Shown here in pieces: positions 54,618 through 62,824 of a stretch of 62,824 nt of DNA. The stretch covers positions 1-62,824 of the forward strand of contig NZ_QEIO01000011.1 in assembly GCF_003336425.1 (NCBI RefSeq), given 5' to 3'. Each line of letters begins with the position of its first letter. Within the stretch, counting starts at the first letter, position 1. The position numbers were made by a program, and so were the translations under genes. The notes under the pieces are model-generated. The model saw only the letters and a list, made by a program, of their open reading frames with translations. It did not search any database and was not told the DNA's origin. This stretch comes from Marinitenerispora sediminis (GTDB lineage Bacteria > Actinomycetota > Actinomycetes > Streptosporangiales > Streptosporangiaceae).

Positions 54618-55823
54618 ATGAACCACCCATGCACCGGCACCGTCGAGGCCGGCACCCACCACCAGCGGATCCGCGCCTTCATGGCCGCTCATACCGGTCC
54701 GACGCCCTTCCTGGTCGTCGACCTCCCGACCGTGGCGCGGTGCTACCGGGCGCTTGCGGGCGCCTTCGGCTCCGCGCGGGTGTTCTACGCCGTCAAGGCC
54801 AACCCCGAGCCCCGCCTGGTCCGGCTGCTCGTCCGGCTCGGGGCGTCGTTCGACGTCGCGAGCCGCAGCGAGGTCGACCTCTGCCTGGCCGCCGGGGCGG
54901 ATCCGGCGTCGCTGTCCTACGGCAACACGGTGAAGAAGGCGTCGGACATCCGCTACGCCCACGCCCGCGGAGTGCGGCTGTTCGTGTTCGACAGCGCGGA
55001 GGAGCTGCGCAAGCTCGCCGAGCACGCGCCCGGCTCCCAGGTCTTCTGCCGGCTACTGGCGAGCGGCGAGGGCTCGCTGTGGCCGCTGAGCCGCAAGTTC
55101 GGCTGCGCCCCCGATATGGCCGTCGAGCTGCTGCGGGCCGCGCCCGCGCTCGGGCTGGACCCGGTCGGGGTCTCCTTCCACGTCGGCTCCCAGCAGCTCG
55201 ACCCGGCCCGGTGGGACCCCAGCATCGCGCAGGCGGCACGGATCTTCGCCGAGCTGGAGTCGGTCGGCGTGCGGCTGCGGATGCTCAACGTCGGCGGCGG
55301 CTTCGCCACCGACTACCTGCGGCCGGTCCCGCCGATCGACGCCTACGCGGCGGCCGTCCGCGCCTCCGTCCGCCGCCACTTCCGCGTGCCGCCGAGCCTG
55401 GTCGCGGAGCCGGGGCGCTACCTCGTCGCCGAGGCCGGGGTCCTGCGCTGCGAGGTGGTGCTCATCTCGCGCAAGCACCACCACGACGAGAAGCGCTGGG
55501 TGTACCTGGACATCGGCCGCTACGGCGGGCTCATCGACACCGAGGGCGAGGCCATCCACTACCGCCTGGTCACGGCCCACGACGACGGCCCCGGCGGGCC
55601 CGTGATCATCGCCGGCCCCACCTGCGACAGCGTCGACATCCTGTACGAACGCGCCCCCTACCGGCTGCCGCTGGCCCTGCGCCCGGGCGACCACGTCGAC
55701 ATCCTGGGCGCCGGCGCCTACACGGTGTCCTCCGCCACGGTCGGCTTCAACGGCATGGCGCCGCTGACCGCCCACTACATCGGGTCGGAGTTCCCGAGCG
55801 CCGCGGACGCCGACGGCGAGTGA
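54618..55823 (+). CDS. Fold-III PLP-dependent amino acid decarboxylase
   Basis: The 401-residue enzyme is an ornithine/diaminopimelate-decarboxylase-like protein. The PLP lysine is Lys60 in VFYAVKANPEP. DVASRSEVDLCLAAG, SFHVGSQQLDP, the phosphate-binding GGGF and EPGRYLVAEAGVL complete the barrel. The C-terminal cysteine/aspartate motif is GPTCDSVD (Cys336). The GPTCDS form points to the ornithine/lysine decarboxylase branch rather than LysA. It opens an operon containing a carrier protein and an adenylating ligase. By analogy with BtrK, the substrate could be a carrier-bound amino acid rather than a free one. The ATG at 54618 follows GGAGACCCGGGGAG. Confidence 0.93.
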   Translation: MNHPCTGTVEAGTHHQRIRAFMAAHTGPTPFLVVDLPTVARCYRALAGAFGSARVFYAVKANPEPRLVRLLVRLGASFDVASRSEVDLCLAAGADPASLSYGNTVKKASDIRYAHARGVRLFVFDSAEELRKLAEHAPGSQVFCRLLASGEGSLWPLSRKFGCAPDMAVELLRAAPALGLDPVGVSFHVGSQQLDPARWDPSIAQAARIFAELESVGVRLRMLNVGGGFATDYLRPVPPIDAYAAAVRASVRRHFRVPPSLVAEPGRYLVAEAGVLRCEVVLISRKHHHDEKRWVYLDIGRYGGLIDTEGEAIHYRLVTAHDDGPGGPVIIAGPTCDSVDILYERAPYRLPLALRPGDHVDILGAGAYTVSSATVGFNGMAPLTAHYIGSEFPSAADADGE

Positions 55824-56052
55824 CCGCCGCACCCCACACGCCCGCCGTGCCCGCCTCATCCTGGCATGACCGTTCGGACATGCCGATCGGGTGGCCATGT
55901 GAGGCTTATGCGCCCGCGTCCGGCGGGAGACCATCCCAGTGCGCTCTTCTTCCCGGCGACGGGTCCCGGAGCGTGGCCGGAGAACGGCCGCTGTCACGCA
56001 CGGAACACGAGCACGAGATGGTCCCCCAGAACCGGCTCCGGGTAGGTAGACC

Positions 56053-56868
56053 TTGCACGCGATCATCATGGCTGGCGGTAAGGGAAAACGGCTACTCCCG
56101 CTCACCGAGGACCGGCCCAAAGGGCTGATCCCGGTCGGCGGATCTCCCATCCTCGACATCATCATCCGGCAATTGACCACCGCCGGATTCAGCAGAGTCA
56201 CATTGTGCGTCTCGCATTTCGGCGACATGATCCGCCGGAGGTTCTCCGCCGCGAGCTTTCCGGGCGCCACGCTCGACTTCAGCGTCGACCGGGTCGCCCT
56301 GGGCACCGCCGCGCCGCTGCGATGGGTCGAGCGGTGGGACACCCCCGCACTCGTCATGAACGGCGACGTCCTCACCACGCTGGACTTCCGGCACCTCTAC
56401 GAGGAGCACGCGCGCGGCGGCGCCCTGCTGACCGTCGCCGCGCAGCGCCACGAGGTCCCGGTCGACCTCGGCGTGCTCCAGATCGCCGGCGGCCGGGTCC
56501 GGGGGTTGTGGGAGAAGCCCCGGCTGGGGCTCGACGTGAGCTCGGGAATCTACGTCGTCAGCCCCGGCGCGCGCGAGCGGCTGGATGACGACGTCACCGA
56601 CATGACCGACCTCATCCTGCGGCTCGTGGAGCACGGCGACCCGGTCACCGCCTACGAGTTCGGCGGCGAGTGGCACGACATCGGCACCCCGGACCGCTAC
56701 GAGCACGCCGAGCGGGAGTTCACCGCCCACCCCGAGCGGTACCTGGGGCCCAAGCGGGTCGCCGGGCGGGTGCGGCGGGAGGCTCTCCCGGTCGCCGCAC
56801 CGGGCGCGTGGCCGCGCCAGGCCGAGACACGCTTCGACGTCGCGCTCATCGCGAGCTGGGCCCGATGA
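56053..56868 (+). CDS. Sugar-phosphate nucleotidyltransferase
   Basis: The 271-residue protein has the NTP-transferase signature IIMAGGKGKRLLPLTEDRPK with GLIPVGGSPIL, the metal aspartate in LVMNGDVLTTLDF, and GLWEKPRLGLDVSSGIYV with the sugar-binding EWHDIGTPDRYEHA. It activates a sugar-1-phosphate to an NDP sugar, like RmlA/ManC-type enzymes without a C-terminal left-handed helix. TTG 56053 is used because the conserved motif starts immediately after it; GGTAGGTAG precedes it. Its stop overlaps the next gene's ATG. It lies 229 bases after the decarboxylase. Confidence 0.92.
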   Translation: MHAIIMAGGKGKRLLPLTEDRPKGLIPVGGSPILDIIIRQLTTAGFSRVTLCVSHFGDMIRRRFSAASFPGATLDFSVDRVALGTAAPLRWVERWDTPALVMNGDVLTTLDFRHLYEEHARGGALLTVAAQRHEVPVDLGVLQIAGGRVRGLWEKPRLGLDVSSGIYVVSPGARERLDDDVTDMTDLILRLVEHGDPVTAYEFGGEWHDIGTPDRYEHAEREFTAHPERYLGPKRVAGRVRREALPVAAPGAWPRQAETRFDVALIASWAR

Positions 56869-57185
56869 GCGCGGTACCGACCGACCAAGGCAGCACGGAT
56901 CGAACAGGGGTAGCGATGACGGTTGAGCCGGACGAGCTGGTCCGCGAGGTCGCGACCGAGATGGGCGAGGTGCTGGGGCGCCCCGCCCTCGCCGAGGACG
57001 AGGACTTCTTCGACAGCGGAGGCGACTCCTACCGCGCGATCGAGATCATCACTCGCCTGGTCGCCAGGTTCGGGCCCAAGGAGGAGACCGCCGCCGAGGG
57101 CCTGCAGGCCGACCTGCTGCTGGCCATCTTCGACGAGTCGACGCCCGCCGCCGTCGCCTCCCTGCTGCAGCGGCAGGAGCGGTGA
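56865..57185 (+). CDS. Acyl/aminoacyl carrier protein
   Basis: The 106-residue product contains a phosphopantetheine-binding domain with DEDFFDSGGDSYRAIEIITR; Ser55 in GGDS is the attachment site. The GGDS form with an aspartate before the serine is usual for peptidyl-type carriers. Overlap ATGA with the preceding gene supports ATG 56865; ATG 56916, behind CAGGGGTAG, would give a compact 89-residue carrier and is equally plausible. It directly precedes the AMP-forming ligase, its probable loading partner. Confidence 0.93.
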   Translation: MSAVPTDQGSTDRTGVAMTVEPDELVREVATEMGEVLGRPALAEDEDFFDSGGDSYRAIEIITRLVARFGPKEETAAEGLQADLLLAIFDESTPAAVASLLQRQER

Positions 57186-58675
57186 GCCGCCCCCTGTCGG
57201 CGGTCCACGGCCCCGGAGCCGTCGGCGAACTCCGCGCCACGCTCCGCCGGTACGCCCGCGCCCACCCCGACCGCGCGGCCGTGCGCGCCGGCCCCGACGG
57301 GGACGACGCCCTGTCATGGCGGCTGCTCCACGACCGCGCCAACGACGTGGCGGCCAACGCCCACGGTCTCACCGGGCGCCCGGGACCGGTGGTCCTGCTG
57401 CTGGACAGCACCCCGGCCTCGGTGGCGACCCTGCTCGGGCTCCTCCTCGCCGCCGCCGACCTGCTTCTCGTCGAGGCCGACAACTCCCACCTCGCCGACG
57501 AGGGCTCGGCGGTACGCGGCGCCGGGCCCGCCGCGATCGTGGTGCCGCCCGGCCGCCGGCCCGTGGTCCCGGACTCCATCCCGGTGTACGACTACGCCGA
57601 CCTCGCCGGGCCGCACCGCGCGCCGTCCGCGCCCGGCCGCCCCGACCACCGCGACCCGGCCGTCCTCCAGCTCACCTCGGGTTCCACCGGTGAGCCCCGG
57701 ATCACCCGCCAGACCCTGGGCGCGGCCCTGCGCGGCGCCGCCGCCTACCGCGAGGTGTACCGGCTCGGCGGTGCCGACACCTCGCTGGTCACCGTGCCCC
57801 TCGCGCACGCCTTCGGCCTCATCTGCGGGGCCCTCACCGCGCTGACGTCCGGCGCCACCCTCGTCACCGTCCCCCGGTTCACGGTGCGGGCCGTGCTCGA
57901 CGGCCTCCGCTCGGGGGCCACCGTCCTGCTCGGGGCGCCGCTGGGCTACGAGCTCCTGGCGGCGGCCCTGCCCGCCGGCGCACCCCCGCCGGAACTGCGC
58001 CTCGCGCTGTCGTCCGGCAGTCCCCTGCCGGAACGCACCCGCGCCCGCGCCACCGCGGCCCTGGGCCGCCCCCTCCACCAGGTCTACGGCAGCACCGAGG
58101 CCGGGCTGATCGCCTGCCAGTACGATCGCGCGCAGCCCTGGCCCGAGGAGAGCGTGGGTCTGGCGGGCCCCGGGGTGCGCTGGCGCATCCGCCCCTCAGC
58201 GCCCGGGGAGTCCGAGGGGAGCCTGCTGGTCAGCACACCCGCCATGTTCCGCGGCTACCTGGACGGCCCGGCCGCCCTCACCGCCGACGGCTTCCTCGAC
58301 ACCGGCGACATCGCCCGGGTCGACGAGGCCGGGCACCTCTTCCTCGTCGCCCGCAAGAGCACCTTCGTCAACGTCGGCGGACGCAAGGTCAACCCGCGGC
58401 GGATCGAACGCATCGCCGAGCAGCACCCCGGTGTGCGGGAGATCTCCGTCTTCGGGGTGGGCGGCATCGACCGGGAGGAGCAGCTCCACGCCGCCGTCGC
58501 GCTGGAGGCCGGCACCGGGGCCGAGGAACTCCTCGCCCACTGCCGGTCGCGGCTGATGCCCTACGAGGTGCCGCGCCACGTGCACGTCTACGACCGACTG
58601 CCCCGCACCGGCATGGGCAAGGTCGACCGCCGCAAGCTCATCGAGTCCGTCGCCCATCAGGCAACCAGGGGGTAG
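57182..58675 (+). CDS. AMP-forming acyl/aminoacyl ligase loading the carrier protein
   Basis: The 497-residue adenylating enzyme has the A3 loop [25 protein letters not shown], the A5 block HQVYGSTEAGLIACQYDR, A7 FLDTGDIARVDEAGHLFLVA, A8 KSTFVNVGGRKVNPRRIE and the catalytic C-terminal Lys in RTGMGKVDRRK. It is a stand-alone ligase, so it probably adenylates an acid and passes it to the carrier encoded just upstream, with which it overlaps by GTGA. The substrate code cannot be assigned: the usual Asp of alpha-amino-acid A domains (A4) is not obvious, which leaves beta-amino, omega-amino or simple carboxylic acids possible. Confidence 0.93.
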   Translation: MSRPLSAVHGPGAVGELRATLRRYARAHPDRAAVRAGPDGDDALSWRLLHDRANDVAANAHGLTGRPGPVVLLLDSTPASVATLLGLLLAAADLLLVEADNSHLADEGSAVRGAGPAAIVVPPGRRPVVPDSIPVYDYADLAGPHRAPSAPGRPDHRDPAVLQLTSGSTGEPRITRQTLGAALRGAAAYREVYRLGGADTSLVTVPLAHAFGLICGALTALTSGATLVTVPRFTVRAVLDGLRSGATVLLGAPLGYELLAAALPAGAPPPELRLALSSGSPLPERTRARATAALGRPLHQVYGSTEAGLIACQYDRAQPWPEESVGLAGPGVRWRIRPSAPGESEGSLLVSTPAMFRGYLDGPAALTADGFLDTGDIARVDEAGHLFLVARKSTFVNVGGRKVNPRRIERIAEQHPGVREISVFGVGGIDREEQLHAAVALEAGTGAEELLAHCRSRLMPYEVPRHVHVYDRLPRTGMGKVDRRKLIESVAHQATRG

Positions 58676-58679
58676 CACC

Positions 58680-60035
58680 GTGTCCCAGACCAGCGTGGCA
58701 GTAGCAGAGCCGACGGATACCGCGTCGCGCGGCCGCGACCCCGTCGCGGTCGTCGGCCTCGGCTACGTCGGCCTGCCGCTCGCCCTCGCCCTCGCCGGCA
58801 CCGGCGCCCGCGTCGTGGGCGTCGACACCAGCGCCCGTGTCCGCGAGTCGCTCGCCGCCGGCCGGCCCCTCTTCGTGGAACCCGGGGTCGAGGAGGCGCT
58901 CCGCGCGCTCTCGCCCGAGGAGTTCGCCATCACCGACCGGCTCCCCGACACCCCGCCGCGCGCCGTGATCATCTGCGTGGGCACCGCCGTCCACGCGGAC
59001 TCGCGCGAGCCCGACCTGCGGCACCTGCGCGCCGCCGCCGCGCACGTGGCCGAGCACGTCGCCGACGACACGCTCGTGATCGTCCGCAGCACCGTACCCG
59101 TGGGTACCTGCCGGGAGATCGTCCTGCCGCAGCTGCGCCGGCGGGTCACCGACCCACTCCTGGCGTTCTGCCCGGAGCGCATCATCCAGGGGCGGGCCAT
59201 GGCCGAACTCGCGTCGCTGCCGCAGATCATCGGCGGCCTCGACCGGACCTCCGCGGCGCGCGCGGGCGAACTGCTGAAGAGCGTCGCCGGCGACCAGATC
59301 ACCGTCTCCTCGCTGGAGGCGGCCGAGATGATCAAGCTCATCTGCAACGCCCACACCGACCTGCTGTACGGCTTCGGCAACGAGATCGCGCTGCTCGCCG
59401 CACCCCTCGGACTGGACGCCGACGAGCTGATCTCCGCCGCCAACCTCCGCTACCCGCGCCCCGACCTCGCCCGTCCCGGGTTCGTCGGCGGCAGCTGCCT
59501 CACGAAGGACCCCTACCTGCTCCTGCACACCGCCGAGCGCGCCGGGCACCGCCCCCCGCTCGTCGCGGCGGCGCGCGAGATCAACGAGCAGGTGCCCGGG
59601 CACGTCGTGGAGCGGGTCCTCGCCGCCCTGGAACGCGCCGGCCGCCCGGCCGAGACCGCCAAGGTGCTGGTGTGCGGCATCGCCTACAAGGGCCGGCCGG
59701 TCACCGACGACGTGCGCGGGGCGGCCTCGGTGCAGGTCGCGGCGGCGCTGCGGGACCGCGTCGCCGTCCTGGGCGGCCACGACTTCGTCGTCGGTCCCGA
59801 CCGGATCGCCGAACTCGGCTACCGGCCCATGGAGCTGGAGGAGGGCCTGACCGACGCCGACGCCGTGGTGCTGCTCGTGGACCACCCCGGCTACGCACGG
59901 CCCGAGAACACCGCCCACCTCGCCCGCATGCGGCGCCCGTCGGTGGTGTTCGACATGTGGGGGCTGCTCCGGACGGAGTTCGGCGCACCCACCGGGCCCC
60001 AGGGCATCGAGTACCTGAGGCTGGGCCGTGGCTGA
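58680..60035 (+). CDS. UDP-glucose/GDP-mannose-type nucleotide sugar dehydrogenase
   Basis: The 451-residue NAD enzyme has the Rossmann start VAVVGLGYVGLPLALALAGT, the catalytic-site blocks STVPVGTCREIV, CPERIIQGRAMAEL and the active cysteine in FVGGSCLTKDPYLLL. The third domain motif GIAYKGRPVTDDVRGAASVQ is typical for the WecC/UDP-ManNAc-dehydrogenase branch as well as for UDP-glucose dehydrogenase. It makes a UDP-uronate from a UDP-hexose. The GTG at 58680 comes four bases after the preceding stop. Together with the following SDR gene it suggests a uronate-to-pentose or epimerised uronate path. Confidence 0.94.
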   Translation: MSQTSVAVAEPTDTASRGRDPVAVVGLGYVGLPLALALAGTGARVVGVDTSARVRESLAAGRPLFVEPGVEEALRALSPEEFAITDRLPDTPPRAVIICVGTAVHADSREPDLRHLRAAAAHVAEHVADDTLVIVRSTVPVGTCREIVLPQLRRRVTDPLLAFCPERIIQGRAMAELASLPQIIGGLDRTSAARAGELLKSVAGDQITVSSLEAAEMIKLICNAHTDLLYGFGNEIALLAAPLGLDADELISAANLRYPRPDLARPGFVGGSCLTKDPYLLLHTAERAGHRPPLVAAAREINEQVPGHVVERVLAALERAGRPAETAKVLVCGIAYKGRPVTDDVRGAASVQVAAALRDRVAVLGGHDFVVGPDRIAELGYRPMELEEGLTDADAVVLLVDHPGYARPENTAHLARMRRPSVVFDMWGLLRTEFGAPTGPQGIEYLRLGRG

Positions 60036-61002
60036 GCGCGCACTCGTCACCGGCGGAGCCGGCTTCGTGGGGCTGCACCTGGTGCGCCGCCTGCTCGCCG
60101 ACGGCGTCGAGGTCACCCTGCTGGACGACTTCTCCCGGGGCCGCCCCGACCGCGACTTCCGAGAACTGGCCGCGCACGTGGCGACGGTCGAACACGACCT
60201 CACGACGCCGATCCCGCCCGGCCTCCTGCCCGGCCCCTACGACGAGGTGTACCACCTCGCCGCCGTGGTCGGTGTGCACCAGAGCATCCAGCGGCCCGCG
60301 CACGTGCTCGCCACCAACCTGCTCTCCACGATCCACCTCGTCGACTGGTGCGCCCGGGCCGAGCCCGGCGCGCTCTTCCTGAGCTCGACCAGCGAGGTCG
60401 CCGACGGTGCCGCCGCCGCGGGCCTGGCCGAGCACCCCACCCGCGAGGACGTGCCGTTCGTCATCGCCGACCTCGGTTCGGCCCGGTCCTCCTACGCGCT
60501 CAGCAAGGCCGTGGCCGAGTCCATGTTCCGCCGGCTGCACGGCCCGTCCCGGGTGCGGATCGGCCGGTACCACAACGTCTACGGGCCCCGCATGGGACGC
60601 CGGCACGTCATCCCCGAGCTGATCGGCCGGATCCTTGAGGGGCGCGATCCCTTCCCGCTGTACGGCGCCTACCAGACCCGGGCGTTCTGCTATGTCACCG
60701 ACGCCGTCGACGCCACCGTGCGGCTGACCCGGCTCGACCACGACGAGCCCCTCGTGGCCAACATCGGAGACGACAGCGAGGAGATCCGCATCGACGCCCT
60801 CGCCCAGCGGCTGTTCCGGATCGCGGGCGTCAGTCCGCGCCTGGAGGTGCACGACCCTCCGGCCGGATCGCCCAGCCGCCGGCTGCCGGACCTCGGCGCA
60901 CTGCGCGGCCTCCTCGGACCGCTGCCCGCCACCCCGCTCGACGAGGGCCTGCGCCGCACCGTCGAGTGGTACACGGCCCACGGGGCGGCCGGCCATGAGT
61001 GA
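60028..61002 (+). CDS. NAD-dependent sugar epimerase/decarboxylase (extended SDR)
   Basis: The 324-residue protein has the Rossmann motif ALVTGGAGFVGLHLVRRLLA and the catalytic Ser/Tyr/Lys set in LFLSSTSEVADG and SSYALSKAVAE. YHNVYGPRMGRRHVIPELIG and AFCYVTDAVDATVRLTRLD follow, a layout shared by UDP-glucuronate decarboxylases and epimerases. Directly following a UDP-sugar dehydrogenase, UDP-xylose (or UDP-galacturonate) synthesis is a good guess. It overlaps the dehydrogenase by eight bases and the glycosyltransferase by eight bases. Confidence 0.92.
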   Translation: MAERALVTGGAGFVGLHLVRRLLADGVEVTLLDDFSRGRPDRDFRELAAHVATVEHDLTTPIPPGLLPGPYDEVYHLAAVVGVHQSIQRPAHVLATNLLSTIHLVDWCARAEPGALFLSSTSEVADGAAAAGLAEHPTREDVPFVIADLGSARSSYALSKAVAESMFRRLHGPSRVRIGRYHNVYGPRMGRRHVIPELIGRILEGRDPFPLYGAYQTRAFCYVTDAVDATVRLTRLDHDEPLVANIGDDSEEIRIDALAQRLFRIAGVSPRLEVHDPPAGSPSRRLPDLGALRGLLGPLPATPLDEGLRRTVEWYTAHGAAGHE

Positions 61003-62098
61003 GGTCCTCGTGGTCTTCGGCGGATACGGCGCTGGGCTGGCGGGCGCCGAGCGCATGGCGTGGCGCACCGCGCAGCACCTCGCGCTGCGCGGGCACGCCG
61101 TCACCGTGGCCACCGACTCCCGGCGGCCGTCCTTCCTGGGCGACACGGCCCTGCGGGTGCTGCGCACCGAGCCGGAGCTGCGGCGGGCCGTCCAGGAGCA
61201 GCCGCCCGAGGTCGTGCACGCCTTCGACCTCGCCCGCCCCGCCCATGTCGCCATGGCGCTGCGCGCCGCCCGCGAGTGCGGCGCCCGCCTCGTGCTCACC
61301 CCGGCCACCACTCCGGAGCTGTGGCCGGACCTCGCCACCGGCCGGGAGGCGTGCGCCGCCGCCGACACCGTCTTCGCCCTGACCCCGACCGAGGCCGCCG
61401 CGCTGCGGGCGCACGGCGCGGCCGACACGGCGCTGCGCCCCCTCCCGCAGGCGGCCGACCTCGTCGGCCGGCCGGATCCGGTGGGTTTCCGCCGCCGACA
61501 CGGCCTCAGCGGCCCGACCGTGCTCTTCGTCGGCCGGCGCACCATCGACAAGGGCTACCCGCGCCTGGTGGCGGCGGCCCCGGAGGTGTGGCGGCGGGTC
61601 CCGGATACCGAGTTCGTGTTCGCGGGCCCGCCCGGCGACGGCGCCGCCGCCGGTCTGCCCGGGCCGCCCGGCGACCCCCGGGTCCACGACCTCGGCATGG
61701 TCGACGACCAGACCAAGCACGACGCGGTGGCGGCCTGCGACGTCCTCTGCCTGCCGACCAGCGCGGACGTGTTCCCGCTGGTCTTCGCCGAGGCGTGGAC
61801 CCGCGGGCGGCCGGTGCTGAGCGGTGCGTTCCCCGGCGCGCACGACGTGGTGCGCGATGGCGTGGACGGCCTCGTCGTGCCGCCCCGGCCCGGCGATGTG
61901 GCCCGCGCACTCGTCCGGCTGCTCACCGACGCGGCGCTGCGCCGGGACCTGGGCGCCGCCGGGCGGCGCCGGGCCCGGCGCGAGTTCACCTGGGAACGCG
62001 TGGTGGCCGCCTGCGAGGCCGGGTACCGGACGGGTGGCGCGGCCCTGACCACGGCCGCCGCCACCGCCCCCCCGCACCGCGCCGCGGGGCCCCCGTGA
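60995..62098 (+). CDS. GT4-family glycosyltransferase
   Basis: The 367-residue GT-B enzyme has the N-terminal GYGAGLAGAERMAWRTAQHL and the C-terminal nucleotide-sugar site with VLFVGRRTIDKGYPRLVAAA and CLPTSADVFPLVFAEAWTRG. The last stretch holds the EX7E motif, in which the first glutamate is an aspartate (D-x7-E). A conserved GRPVL and GVDGLVVPPRPGDVARAL follow. It likely uses the UDP sugar made by its two upstream neighbours. Its ATG overlaps the epimerase gene by eight bases. It is the last gene of the operon inside the window; the acceptor is unknown. Confidence 0.93.
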   Translation: MSEVLVVFGGYGAGLAGAERMAWRTAQHLALRGHAVTVATDSRRPSFLGDTALRVLRTEPELRRAVQEQPPEVVHAFDLARPAHVAMALRAARECGARLVLTPATTPELWPDLATGREACAAADTVFALTPTEAAALRAHGAADTALRPLPQAADLVGRPDPVGFRRRHGLSGPTVLFVGRRTIDKGYPRLVAAAPEVWRRVPDTEFVFAGPPGDGAAAGLPGPPGDPRVHDLGMVDDQTKHDAVAACDVLCLPTSADVFPLVFAEAWTRGRPVLSGAFPGAHDVVRDGVDGLVVPPRPGDVARALVRLLTDAALRRDLGAAGRRRARREFTWERVVAACEAGYRTGGAALTTAAATAPPHRAAGPP

Positions 62099-62824
62099 GC
62101 CGGGTCTCCCGGAGCGGCGGACGAGCGCGGACAGCGCGGGCTGCTGCCGCACAGGGCGCGGCGGTCGCCTCCAGGGAACGCGGCGCGGCCCCCGCCACAC
62201 CGGTCCGGCGGCGGGCCGACGGCGGACCGGCATGCCCCCGGCGCTCCGCCACCCGAGGCCTGCCGCCCCCCGCGGCGGCCGCTCCCTCACGCCGGGTCGT
62301 GCCGCGCAGGGCGGGCGCCGCGGTCAGCGGGGCCGCCGACCTGGGAGCGGGGGCCGGGGCGCGGCCGAGCCAGGGGGCCCGCCCCCGGGCCGGATCGACG
62401 GTCCCGGTGAGCGGGCCCCGCGGTTTCGCCGCCCGTGGCCGGCGCGAGCAGCGGTCCGGCACGGGCCTCGACGGCTCCGGCGCCCGGCGGCCTACCGCGC
62501 CGGGGGCCGGCGACGAGCGCGCCGCTCCCGGGACGGTCACCGCCGACCGCCGTCCGCGTCCCCCGCGGGAGCGCGGTCCTCGCGGACCGCGCCTGCCCCG
62601 TCGCCGGAGCCACCGGCGCAGACACCCGCCGGCCTGGTGACCGACCGGCCTCCCACCCGGGCCGGGCTTGGGCGCGGAAGCCGCCTGCGTCCCGGTTCCG
62701 AACACGACCATGTCCGCCGCCGGACTCGCCCGCGGCGCACCCGGCTCGCGCGCCGTCGCCTCGGTACCCGACCGGCTGGCCGGGCCCGCCCGGCAGCGGC
62801 CGGATGGCCGACCGGAGTCCGCCC
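62099..62824. other. Right-end stretch, no recognised gene
   Basis: About 725 very GC-rich bases after the glycosyltransferase. Frames are open on both strands but encode Arg/Pro/Ala strings without motifs. The operon may therefore end here, or continue beyond the window. Confidence 0.45.

Overview
The window is about 63 kb of very GC-rich DNA. GTG, TTG and occasional leaderless-looking starts, F420-type and FMN-type PPOX proteins, a WW-type principal sigma paralogue, an MecA_N-type penicillin-binding protein and an isochorismate-route menaquinone pathway point to a filamentous actinomycete. A member of Streptosporangiales/Nocardiopsaceae is my best guess, made from gene content only. No rRNA, tRNA or CRISPR array was recognised.

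Left part (1-20 kb): a membrane protein, a NarL-type two-component pair, TetR and GntR regulators and an unusual sigma-70 factor. Then come the menaquinone genes menE, menB, menC, menD and an isochorismate synthase, which take chorismate to DHNA-CoA. They are not one operon. A decayed IS5-type transposase, an azoreductase with a divergent TetR regulator, an imine-reductase-like/F420-PPOX pair with a divergent MerR regulator, and an orphan RsbW-like fragment lie among them.

Middle (20-42 kb): a GHL10-type lipoprotein, a DUF3040 protein, a decayed IS630 transposase, a penicillin-binding protein, an FprA-type ferredoxin reductase with an IdeR/DmdR-like iron box, a PlsC acyltransferase, a cyclase-family hydrolase, an FUSC permease, a ComEA-like HhH protein, a Zn-knuckle coiled-coil protein, an FMN-binding PPOX protein, a siderophore-type binding protein, a GNAT protein, a ketopantoate reductase, a CorA channel and two LysR regulators. 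Two related degenerate blocks (about 36.04-36.54 and 41.91-42.43 kb) and an 18-bp direct repeat flanking a lysR gene look like traces of mobile DNA.

Right part (42-54 kb): an EamA exporter whose C-terminus runs into a truncated fetB, a histidine-rich secreted peptide, a small HTH protein divergent from a Vps62-domain membrane protein, a YbdK-type carboxylate-amine ligase, an AlkB-like/GNAT pair and an OsmC protein.

The most notable system is the tight same-strand operon at 54.6-62.1 kb. It encodes a fold-III PLP decarboxylase, a sugar nucleotidyltransferase (TTG start), a carrier protein, an AMP-forming ligase, a UDP-sugar dehydrogenase, an extended SDR (decarboxylase/epimerase) and a GT4 glycosyltransferase. 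Most genes overlap by 4-8 nt. An AT-rich block with a good -35/-10 pair precedes it. The decarboxylase/carrier/ligase trio recalls butirosin BtrK/BtrI/BtrJ and the exosortase-A-associated trio. Combined with uronate/pentose nucleotide genes and a glycosyltransferase, it suggests a carrier-bound, decarboxylated amino acid attached to, or built alongside, a glycosylated product.
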